8,716 nt of DNA, from positions 1-8,716 of the forward strand of contig JBAVXA010000022.1 in the NCBI GenBank assembly GCA_049698095.1, written 5' to 3'. The notes beneath the pieces are model-generated. The model was not told the DNA's origin, made no database searches, and saw nothing but the letters and a program-made list of their open reading frames with translations. Positions within the stretch are counted from its first letter, which is position 1, and each line of letters begins with the position of its first letter. The position numbers were made by a program, and so were the translations under genes. Origin of the DNA: JBEEJL01 sp049698095 (GTDB lineage Bacteria; Pseudomonadota; Gammaproteobacteria; Burkholderiales; JBEEJL01). Positions 1 through 6,046 of the stretch are shown in pieces.

Positions 1-858
1 CCCGATATATTGCAGCGGCAGGGACATTACGCGCCGCCGCCCGGGGCGACCGATATCCCCGGGCTTGAAGTGTCGGGCGAAATCGTCGCGCTCGGCAGCG
101 GCGTGACGGATTGGAAAATCGGCGACAAGGTTTGCGCGCTGGTGGCGGGCGGCGGTTACGCCGAGTATTGCGTCGCGCCCGCGCCGCAATGCCTGCCGAT
201 TCCGCTCGGCTTGAGCATGGTTGAGGCCGCCGCGCTGCCGGAAACTTTTTTCACTGTATGGAGCAATGTATTCGACCGCGCGAAACTTGCCGCCGGCGAG
301 ACCTTTCTGGTGCAAGGCGGCTCCAGCGGAATCGGCACCACCGCGATTCAACTGGCGCGCGCGATGGGACATCGCGTATTCGCCACCGCCGGCAGCGACG
401 ACAAATGCGCGGCATGCGAGAAACTCGGCGCCGAAAAGGCGATCAACTACAGGACGCAGGATTTTGTCGAGGAGATCAAAAAGCTTACCGACGGCAAAGG
501 CGTCGATGTGATTCTCGATATGGTCGCGGGCGATTATATTCCGCGCGAAATGAAGTGCCTGGCCGATGACGGGCGCCTGGTGTTAATCGCGTTTTTGCGC
601 GGCTCGCTGGCACAGGCGGATTTCCGCGACGTGCTGATGCGCCGCTTGACCGTCACCGGCTCAACCTTGCGCCCGCGCCCGATCGCGTTCAAGGGCGCGA
701 TCGCGAAAAATCTGCGCGAAAAGGTGTGGCCGCTGATCGAAGCGGGCAGGATCAAACCGGTGATGCACAGTACGTTCGCATTGAAAGACGCCGCGAAAGC
801 CCATGCACTGATGGAGAGCAGCGAGCATATCGGTAAAATTGTGCTGACCGTCGCCTGA
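1..858 (+). CDS. NAD(P)H:quinone oxidoreductase, PIG3/zinc-free MDR family (5' partial)
   Basis: This is a cytosolic medium-chain dehydrogenase/reductase of the zinc-independent quinone oxidoreductase branch, which transfers electrons from NADPH to quinones. The reading frame is open from base 1, and its first visible residues (PDILQRQGHY) match the interior of the family's N-terminal domain. The true start therefore lies left of the window, and the in-frame TTG at 10 is an internal Leu. About 285 residues are visible of a usual 320-330. The PPPGA stretch and the GLEVSGEI strand belong to the GroES-like catalytic fold. The Rossmann glycine motif GGSSGIG lies at visible residues 106-112 and is followed by the TTAIQLA helix. 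Near the end, HIGKIVL is the usual last strand. I assign PIG3-type from the LQRQG and GSSGIGT signatures; the quinone substrate is inferred from the family. It ends 96 bases before sodC, which seems to have its own promoter. Confidence 0.9.
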   Translation, partial: PDILQRQGHYAPPPGATDIPGLEVSGEIVALGSGVTDWKIGDKVCALVAGGGYAEYCVAPAPQCLPIPLGLSMVEAAALPETFFTVWSNVFDRAKLAAGETFLVQGGSSGIGTTAIQLARAMGHRVFATAGSDDKCAACEKLGAEKAINYRTQDFVEEIKKLTDGKGVDVILDMVAGDYIPREMKCLADDGRLVLIAFLRGSLAQADFRDVLMRRLTVTGSTLRPRPIAFKGAIAKNLREKVWPLIEAGRIKPVMHSTFALKDAAKAHALMESSEHIGKIVLTVA

Positions 859-868
859 CCGCTGGCTA

Positions 869-896
869 TTGCGCTGACGGCGAAACTGGCTAGAAT
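869..896 (+). promoter_or_regulatory. Candidate sigma70 promoter upstream of sodC
   Basis: TAGAAT at 891-896 matches five of six bases of the -10 consensus. A poor -35 candidate, TTGCGC, lies at 869-874, with 16 bases between the two. The site falls in the longest non-coding gap of the left block (859-954), about 58 bases ahead of the sodC start, where a promoter is expected. It is a by-eye call. The -35 is weak, so an activator or another sigma factor is possible. Confidence 0.4.
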
Positions 897-942
897 GGCA
901 AATGTCATGAATTTAACCGACGCAAAACAACCCTTAACCTTT

Positions 943-948
943 GGAGGA
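943..948 (+). promoter_or_regulatory. Strong Shine-Dalgarno deciding the sodC start
   Basis: GGAGGA lies six bases before the ATG at 955. It decides for this start over the in-frame ATGs at 895 and 907, which would put about twenty polar residues ahead of the lipoprotein signal and spoil it. Confidence 0.85.
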
Positions 949-954
949 ATCACA

Positions 955-1602
955 ATGAAATTATCTTTTCTGGCGCTGGCCGTCTCAGCAGCATTGCTTG
1001 CTTCGTGCGCAGCGCGCTTACCCGGCGTTGCCGGCAGCGCCCCTGCTGCCGGCACAGAAGCCGCCAAGGCAGCACCGCCTGCCATGAGCACCGCGAGCGC
1101 AGCTGCACCTGCGCCAGCACCGGCTCCTGCACCGGCAGCCAAGCCGATGAGCGTCGCCACCGGTTCGGGCGCCAGCGCATCGCTCCTTCCGCTCAGCTCG
1201 AAAGTAAACGGCACGGTACGCTTTGCGCAAAAAGGCGACAAGGTAAACGTCGCCGGTGAAATTTTCGGCTTGACCCCCGGCCAGCACGGCATCCATATCC
1301 ACGAAGTCGGCGATTGCAGCGCGGCCGATGGAGCGTCGGCCAAGGGCCATTTCAACCCGGCCAACAAGGCGCACGGCGCGCATATGGGCGAGCGCCACGG
1401 CGGCGACCTCGGCAATATCACCGCCGATGCCAGCGGCATGGCGAATCTCAATGTCGATGTCGATGGCATCACCATCAGCACCGGCCCGAACGGAATTCTC
1501 ACCCGATCAGTGATTGTGCATGCGGATCCGGACGATTTGAAAACGCAACCGGCCGGCAACTCGGGCAAGCGTATCGCGTGCGGGATTATCGTTCAGAAGT
1601 AA
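955..1602 (+). CDS. sodC: Cu,Zn superoxide dismutase, predicted periplasmic lipoprotein
   Basis: This enzyme dismutates superoxide to H2O2 and O2 in the cell envelope. The 215-residue protein opens with a lipoprotein signal whose lipobox is LASC, with the lipidated Cys at residue 18. An Ala/Pro-rich low-complexity spacer follows (roughly residues 20-65) and probably holds the enzyme away from the membrane. The SOD fold fills the rest. All metal ligands are visible: copper His114 and His116 (HIH), bridging His132 (GHFNP), zinc His140, His148 and Asp151 (ERHGGD), and copper His189 (VIVHAD). The structural disulfide pair is Cys121 and Cys209, and the active-site Arg is Arg206 (GKRIACG). Nothing needed for activity is missing. 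It leads a close-packed gene series, with the Rieske gene starting 31 bases downstream. Lipid anchoring is inferred from the lipobox; inner or outer membrane placement cannot be settled from sequence alone. Confidence 0.96.
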   Translation: MKLSFLALAVSAALLASCAARLPGVAGSAPAAGTEAAKAAPPAMSTASAAAPAPAPAPAPAAKPMSVATGSGASASLLPLSSKVNGTVRFAQKGDKVNVAGEIFGLTPGQHGIHIHEVGDCSAADGASAKGHFNPANKAHGAHMGERHGGDLGNITADASGMANLNVDVDGITISTGPNGILTRSVIVHADPDDLKTQPAGNSGKRIACGIIVQK

Positions 1603-1633
1603 CCACTATTGCCTGGATCCGTCCGGAGGCTGC

Positions 1634-2338
1634 ATGCAAAGACGCGATTTCGTGAAGTTCTTCGCAGGTGGGGCGGCGGCTGCCGCCGCCCCGCAGGTGG
1701 GCTGGGCCGACAGGACGGACGCCGCGCCGCATTTTTACGACAAGGCCAGGCTGCTGGACGAATTCGGCAAACCGATCAAGGCTGCAGCACTCAAGGCCAA
1801 TACCAACTATATATTTCATTATCCGTTTCAGGGCACGCCGTGCTTTCTGCTCAATCTCGGCAGGCCGACGCAGGAAAACATCGAACTCAAGACCGCGGAT
1901 GGCAAAACCTATCTGTGGAAAGGCGGCGTGGGCGCACAAAAATCCGTCGTCGCGTATTCGGCAATTTGCGCGCATCGATTGAACTACCCGACCCGGCAAT
2001 TGACTTTCATCAGTTTTCGCGACAAGAAGTCCGAGCGCGCGTCGCGCGAAAACATTATTCATTGCTGTTCCGAGCATAGCGAATACGACCCGGCTGCCGG
2101 CGCCAAAGTCATTAACGGCCCGGCGCAACAGCCGCTGGCGGCCATTCTGCTCGAGCATGACGCAGCCAGCGACGGCCTGGTCGCCGTCGGCACTTTCGGC
2201 GGCGAAATGTTTAACGAATTTTTTCGCAAATTCGAATTCAAGCTCGGCATGGAGCACGGCGGCAAGGCGCAAAAGACCGTCGCGTCCGCCACCGTCACCG
2301 AATTGACTAACTTCTGCAAACAGCAAATCCAGTGCTGA
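1634..2338 (+). CDS. Tat-exported Rieske-type [2Fe-2S] protein, atypical
   Basis: This is a probable periplasmic electron-transfer protein with a Rieske cluster. The N-terminus has a twin-arginine signal (QRRDFVKFF), an Ala/Gly-rich hydrophobic stretch and a likely cleavage site near GWA-D (about residue 26). The cluster boxes are Cys112-Ala-His114 and Cys145-Ser-Glu-His148, which fits C-x-H and C-x-x-H. The match is unusual. The first box reads CAHRLN rather than CTHLGC, and the second reads CSEH rather than CPCH, so the two extra Cys that form the stabilising disulfide of bc1-type Rieske proteins are absent. An additional Cys sits directly before the second box (Cys144), and the protein ends in Cys. 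At 234 residues it is longer than bc1 Rieske subunits, and no cytochrome b or c1 gene is nearby. GGAGG at 1625-1629 supports the ATG at 1634. Its electron partner is unknown; placement after sodC suggests an envelope redox role, as inference only. Confidence 0.8.
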   Translation: MQRRDFVKFFAGGAAAAAAPQVGWADRTDAAPHFYDKARLLDEFGKPIKAAALKANTNYIFHYPFQGTPCFLLNLGRPTQENIELKTADGKTYLWKGGVGAQKSVVAYSAICAHRLNYPTRQLTFISFRDKKSERASRENIIHCCSEHSEYDPAAGAKVINGPAQQPLAAILLEHDAASDGLVAVGTFGGEMFNEFFRKFEFKLGMEHGGKAQKTVASATVTELTNFCKQQIQC

Positions 2339-2345
2339 TGATGCT

Positions 2346-3062
2346 GTGATTCCCTGGCTTAAGCAAAACTCCCCCTTCCCGCCGGTCGATTCTGCGCTGC
2401 AAACGCCCAACGGTCTGCTCGCCGCCGGCGCGGATTTATCGCCCAAACGTTTGATCGACGCTTATTCGCACGGCATTTTCCCCTGGTATTCGGAAGGACA
2501 GCCGATCCTGTGGTGGAGCCCGGATCCGCGCATGGTGCTGGCGCCGCAGGAATTCAAGATTTCGCGCTCGCTGGCGAAAAGCCTGCGCAACAAGGACTAT
2601 GTTTTGCGCTTCGATAGCGCATTTCGCGAGGTCATGCTGGCGTGCTCCGAGCCGCGCGGCGAATCCGCCGGCACATGGATTTCACCCGACATGGTCGCGG
2701 CATACTATGCATTGCACGAACTCGGTTATGCACACAGTGTCGAGACTTGGGTGGACGGCCGGCTGGCGGGCGGGCTGTACGGCGTGGCGATCGGAAAAAT
2801 GTTTTTCGGCGAGTCAATGTTCGCGCGCCGGACCGATGCTTCGAAAATTGCGCTGGCGCATCTGGTGCAACATTTGATCGAGCAGGACTTCGGTTTGATC
2901 GATTGCCAGATGAGTACCGCGCATCTCGCCTCACTCGGCGCGCGTGAAATTCCGCGCAACAAATTTATGAATATAATCAATAAGTTATGTAACAAACCCG
3001 GGGCAGCAAAGAAATGGTCCGATGTGCTGGTGCGAGTGGAAACGCCTTCTGGTGTAAACTGA
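2346..3062 (+). CDS. aat: Leucyl/phenylalanyl-tRNA-protein transferase
   Basis: This cytosolic enzyme adds Leu or Phe from charged tRNA to proteins with an N-terminal Lys or Arg, making them ClpS/ClpAP substrates. The 238-residue product matches the family along its full length: the opening MIPWL, PNGLLAAGADLS, GIFPWYSEGQPILWWSPDPR, GTWI, the LAGGLYGVAIGKMFFGESMF core and the DCQ box are all visible. The start is GTG at 2346. The ATGs at 2338 and 2341 lie in another frame and stop at once, and the MIPWL beginning is the family's usual N-terminus. It begins 7 bases after the Rieske stop with no clear Shine-Dalgarno, so translation may depend on ribosomes finishing the upstream gene. The bpt gene follows 28 bases downstream, so both N-degron tagging enzymes are encoded together. 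Confidence 0.97.
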   Translation: MIPWLKQNSPFPPVDSALQTPNGLLAAGADLSPKRLIDAYSHGIFPWYSEGQPILWWSPDPRMVLAPQEFKISRSLAKSLRNKDYVLRFDSAFREVMLACSEPRGESAGTWISPDMVAAYYALHELGYAHSVETWVDGRLAGGLYGVAIGKMFFGESMFARRTDASKIALAHLVQHLIEQDFGLIDCQMSTAHLASLGAREIPRNKFMNIINKLCNKPGAAKKWSDVLVRVETPSGVN

Positions 3063-3090
3063 TTGCCATGGAATCAGCGAGAAAAAATCC

Positions 3091-3831
3091 ATGTCGAAAA
3101 TGAACGATATTCCGTTTGTTGAATTGCAGTTTTACGCCACGGCGCCGTATCCGTGCAGTTATTTGCCCGGCAAACTGGCGCGCTCGCAGGTCGCGACCCC
3201 GAGCTATCTCATCGACACGCGCGTTTACAGCGCGCTGGTCAACGCCGGCTTCCGCCGCAGCGGCGCATTCACCTACCGCCCATATTGCGATCACTGCAAT
3301 GCGTGTGTTCCAGTACGCGTGATTGTCGATCAGTTTGCACCGTCGCGCTCGCAACGGCGCGCGTGGAAGCAGCATGCCAACCTCACGGCGCACATGATGG
3401 ACCTGAAATTCCATCCCGAACATTACGCGCTGTACCGCCATTATCAGGCGTCGCGCCACCCCGGCGGCGGCATGGACAAGGACAGCCGCGAGCAATACAG
3501 CCACTTTTTATTGCAGAGTAACGTATCGTCCTACCAGGTTGAATTCCGCGAAAACGGCGTGCTACGCATGGTCAGCATAGTCGACGAGCTCGACGACGGA
3601 CTGTCATCGGTCTACACGTTCTTCGATAACAGCGATCCCCGCGCCAGCTACGGCACCTACAACGTGCTGTGGCAAATCGAGGAAGCGCGTCGCCTGAATC
3701 TCGATTATATTTATCTCGGCTACTGGATCGAGCAAAGCCGCAAAATGAATTACAAGACCAACTTCCGCCCGCTGGAAGGATTGCAGAATGGCGAGTGGAC
3801 GGCGTTGGAAACAACCCTGGCTGTAGACTGA
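3091..3831 (+). CDS. bpt: Aspartate/glutamate leucyltransferase (Bpt; ATE1-like)
   Basis: This is the bacterial relative of eukaryotic arginyl-transferase ATE1. By family precedent (Vibrio Bpt) it transfers Leu from Leu-tRNA to N-terminal Asp or Glu and so makes N-degrons. The 246-residue protein shows the N-terminal TAPYPCSYLPG segment, the Cys cluster PYCDHCNACVPVRV, the SRSQRRAWK basic segment, HPGGGM, the SSVYTFFDN strand, and the C-terminal GYWI...MNYKTNFRPLE signature. The start at 3091 has only a weak GAG-containing leader. An ATG at 3100 (Met4) is an equally plausible start, since the conserved part begins after it. The gene stands between aat and pyrD in the same direction. Older annotations call this family arginyl-tRNA-protein transferase; leucyl transfer is the likelier activity in Proteobacteria. 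Confidence 0.95.
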   Translation: MSKMNDIPFVELQFYATAPYPCSYLPGKLARSQVATPSYLIDTRVYSALVNAGFRRSGAFTYRPYCDHCNACVPVRVIVDQFAPSRSQRRAWKQHANLTAHMMDLKFHPEHYALYRHYQASRHPGGGMDKDSREQYSHFLLQSNVSSYQVEFRENGVLRMVSIVDELDDGLSSVYTFFDNSDPRASYGTYNVLWQIEEARRLNLDYIYLGYWIEQSRKMNYKTNFRPLEGLQNGEWTALETTLAVD

Positions 3832-3888
3832 AGCCTAACCGCTTGCCGCCAAAAATAATTTGCGGAACACAAGTTCTGCAATGAAAAA

Positions 3889-4902
3889 ATGATTTATTCC
3901 CTGCTGCGCCCCCTGCTTTTTTGCCTCGATGCGGAAACCGCGCATGATCTGTCGTTGAATGCGCTGAAGCGAATCGAGCGCCTCGGTCTCGCCGGACTGT
4001 ATTCGAACCGCATTGCGAAGAAACCGGTACAGGTCATGGGGCTCAGCTTTCCCAATCGCGTCGGCCTCGCTGCGGGGCTGGATAAAAACGGCGACTATAT
4101 CGACGCGCTCGCGGCGATGGGGTTCGGCCACCTCGAAATCGGCACCGTTACTCCGCACCCGCAGCCGGGCAACCCGCAGCCGCGCATGTTCCGCCTCGCC
4201 GAAGCGAACGCTATCATCAATCGCATGGGCTTCAATAACGACGGTGTGGAAAAGCTCGTCGCCAATGTGCAACGCGCGAAATTCAAGGGCATTCTCGGCA
4301 TAAACATCGGCAAGAATGCCGACACGCCGATCGAGCGGGCGGCTGAGGACTATTTGCGCTGCCTGCGCAAGGTGTATGTCCACGCCAGCTATATCACGGT
4401 GAATATCTCCTCGCCCAACACGAAAAACCTGCGCCAGTTGCAACAGGGCGACGCACTGGAGGATTTGTTACGCGCGCTCGCGCTGGAACGCGAGCAGCTT
4501 ACGCGGCTGCACGGTAAAAGAATCCCCCTGGCGTTGAAAATTGCGCCGGATTTGACGCCGCAACAGATCGAACAAATCGCGGCACTACTGGTCGAATTCG
4601 GCATTGACGCGGTCATTGCCACCAACACCACGCTTGGCCGCGATGGCGTGCAAAATTTGCGCCACGGCAATGAAGCAGGCGGCTTGTCCGGCGCACCAGT
4701 AATGGAGAAATCCACGGCCGTGATTCGCGAATTATCCAGATATCTGCCTACCCACGTTGCAATCATCGGCGTCGGCGGAATTTTCTCCGCGCAGGATGCG
4801 CAGAAAAAAATCGATGCAGGGGCCTCGCTGGTACAGATTTACAGCGGACTGATTTATCGCGGACCGCAATTGGTAAAGCAGGTAGGCGACGCGCTTTGTT
4901 AA
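3889..4902 (+). CDS. pyrD: Dihydroorotate dehydrogenase (quinone), class 2
   Basis: This FMN enzyme oxidises dihydroorotate to orotate in pyrimidine synthesis and passes electrons to the membrane quinone pool. The 337-residue protein has the class 2 N-terminal helical extension (IYSLLRPLLFCLDAETAHD), which docks on the inner membrane, followed by the barrel. Visible signatures are GLAAGLDKNG, EIGTVTPHPQPGNPQPR, NRMGFNN, GINIGKN, NISSPNT with the catalytic base Ser175, KIAPDL, ATNTT, GGLSG and the C-terminal GVGGI...GASLVQIYSG phosphate-binding part. The ATG at 3889 is preceded by no strong Shine-Dalgarno and overlaps a three-codon ORF that starts at 3881. The small secreted-protein gene downstream begins only 9 bases after the stop. 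Confidence 0.98.
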   Translation: MIYSLLRPLLFCLDAETAHDLSLNALKRIERLGLAGLYSNRIAKKPVQVMGLSFPNRVGLAAGLDKNGDYIDALAAMGFGHLEIGTVTPHPQPGNPQPRMFRLAEANAIINRMGFNNDGVEKLVANVQRAKFKGILGINIGKNADTPIERAAEDYLRCLRKVYVHASYITVNISSPNTKNLRQLQQGDALEDLLRALALEREQLTRLHGKRIPLALKIAPDLTPQQIEQIAALLVEFGIDAVIATNTTLGRDGVQNLRHGNEAGGLSGAPVMEKSTAVIRELSRYLPTHVAIIGVGGIFSAQDAQKKIDAGASLVQIYSGLIYRGPQLVKQVGDALC

Positions 4903-4911
4903 GTTAAATAC

Positions 4912-5316
4912 ATGTTCTTATCGCATAAAACACGCTGCAGAAGCCTATTGATCGGTGCCGCGGGCGTGGCCGCAACGCTCAGTGTATACGCGCAAACCAA
5001 TGCGCCCACGCCCGGCGAAGAGAAGGATCGCCGCATCACCAATATCATCAAAAAGAATCTCGAGGCGACGGAATCACCGATCGAGGAAATGGAAAAAATT
5101 ATCATCGAGGGCGCTTACGACCCGGAAGACCTGCCGAAGAAAAAGAAAACCGTCGAACAAAAACTGCACAGCGCGCTCAACCCGTTTGCGCCGCTGGCTG
5201 GACCGCCGCCAATCGGCTATCAGGTGCAATGTATTGAAAAATGCAAAGGTCCATTCTGCTGCGCATGGGTCCCCGGTCCGCGCAGTTACCTGATGCCGGA
5301 TAGCGTACACAAATAA
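4912..5316 (+). CDS. Small secreted protein of unknown function with Cys-rich C-terminus
   Basis: I do not recognise this 134-residue protein. The N-terminus looks like a Sec signal peptide: basic start, hydrophobic SLLIGAAGVAATLSV, and a likely cut after VYA near residue 27. The mature part is highly charged up to about residue 85 (EEKDRRI, EEMEKIIIEG, KKKKTVEQK). A Pro-rich turn (PFAPLAGPPPIGYQ) follows, and then four Cys in a short span (CIEKCKGPFCCAW), which could form disulfides or bind metal or haem. No CxxCH is present, so it is not a c-type cytochrome. It begins 9 bases after pyrD in the same reading frame, with a poor ribosome-binding site, which suggests cotranscription and perhaps coupling to pyrD translation. 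Composition and a clean signal peptide support a real gene. Confidence 0.75.
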   Translation: MFLSHKTRCRSLLIGAAGVAATLSVYAQTNAPTPGEEKDRRITNIIKKNLEATESPIEEMEKIIIEGAYDPEDLPKKKKTVEQKLHSALNPFAPLAGPPPIGYQVQCIEKCKGPFCCAWVPGPRSYLMPDSVHK

Positions 5317-5380
5317 GCGCTTCCCGCTAGCGGGCGGATTCGTTTATCATTGTATTTCGCAACAACCCCGATGAAAAAAC
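5317..5380 (+). promoter_or_regulatory. Intergenic spacer with a 12-base palindrome and a possible -10
   Basis: This 64-base gap separates the left series from the rnfB-nth group. CCCGCTAGCGGG at 5323-5334 is a perfect palindrome that could be an operator or a very short hairpin. No T-run follows it, so it is not a convincing terminator. TATCAT at 5345-5350 is one base from the -10 consensus, but no good -35 stands 16-18 bases before it. If a promoter drives the downstream operon, this is its most likely site. Confidence 0.3.
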
Positions 5381-6046
5381 ATGGGCTTTCTCGACGAACT
5401 CAAATCTCAGGCTGATTCTCTTCTCAAGGAAAAAGACGCCCAGCATTCCCGCTTGACCGCCAATGCGGAAATGGTTGACGCGCGCATGCGCCAGACGTTT
5501 ACCTACCTGAATGATCTGGCAAAACAACTGGAGATCATCAAACCGCCGAACACGCACACCTTTGAATTGCACGGCGTCGGTAAATTCGACGCCCTGATAC
5601 TGCAGGATTTTTTTGCCGATTATCGCAAGAGAAAATTCAATGATGGTGAAGTGCTCGACAATGTCACTTTCCAGTTCAAGCATTATTCGCCCCGGATATT
5701 CATGATCAAAAAGGACATGCCGCAACAAATTGACCAATGCGAAGATTTGTTCTGGCGGCATAATCTGAAATTTCAGCGCGACGATGTGCGCAGTGACGAC
5801 GGCAAAATGCGCTGGACCGAATTTACCGTTCCCGTCGCGGTCAACGCTGACGCCTCGATCACGGGCGACTATGACCATGCACGATTGATTTTCAAACTGA
5901 AAAATTTCGAACGCTTTGAAACGGCGACGCTGGCATTTTACGCCCCGACGTTTGGTGAATCCGTGCTCGAAGATTTCGGCCGGATGATCGTCGGCCAGCC
6001 TAACCGCTTCATCGCGCAGGGCGAGTTGCTGGGCATCGTCGGTTGA
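5381..6046 (+). CDS. Conserved-looking protein of unknown function, translationally coupled to rnfB
   Basis: This 221-residue cytosolic protein matches no domain I can name with confidence. It has no signal peptide or membrane segment. The first 50 residues are strongly helical and charged (MGFLDELKSQADSLLKEKD, then MVDARMRQTFTYLNDLAKQL), perhaps a coiled coil. A mixed alpha/beta body follows, with HGVGKFDALILQDFFADYRKR, DNVTFQFKHY, MRWTEFTVPVAV and a C-terminal LEDFGRMIVGQPNRF. A single Cys lies near residue 120. The ATG at 5381 fits the helical start. Its stop TGA shares bases with the TTG start of rnfB (TTGA, 6043-6046), so the two are probably made together. A role with the ferredoxin is a guess from that coupling. 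I have the impression that similar proteins sit beside rnfB in other Betaproteobacteria, but could not check. Confidence 0.8.
   Translation: MGFLDELKSQADSLLKEKDAQHSRLTANAEMVDARMRQTFTYLNDLAKQLEIIKPPNTHTFELHGVGKFDALILQDFFADYRKRKFNDGEVLDNVTFQFKHYSPRIFMIKKDMPQQIDQCEDLFWRHNLKFQRDDVRSDDGKMRWTEFTVPVAVNADASITGDYDHARLIFKLKNFERFETATLAFYAPTFGESVLEDFGRMIVGQPNRFIAQGELLGIVG

Noticed and set aside
1105..1145. Short tandem repeat in sodC
   Set aside because: It is the coding sequence for an Ala-Pro linker with varied third bases, so it is protein-level low complexity rather than a DNA repeat element.
534..1568. 344-residue open frame on the - strand across the end of the quinone reductase gene and sodC
   Set aside because: It lies antisense to two clearly identified genes, has a composition typical of a GC-rich shadow frame (Ala/Pro/Ser/Arg-rich) and shows no recognisable domain.
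1586..2446. 286-residue open frame on the - strand across the Rieske gene
   Set aside because: It is antisense to a gene with a Tat signal, a good Shine-Dalgarno and Rieske ligands. No domain is visible in the antisense product.
3068..3103. Eleven-codon ORF ahead of bpt ending in an ATGA overlap with Met4 of Bpt
   Set aside because: It has no Shine-Dalgarno and no distinctive peptide. Short chance ORFs of this size are common, so I do not call it a leader peptide.
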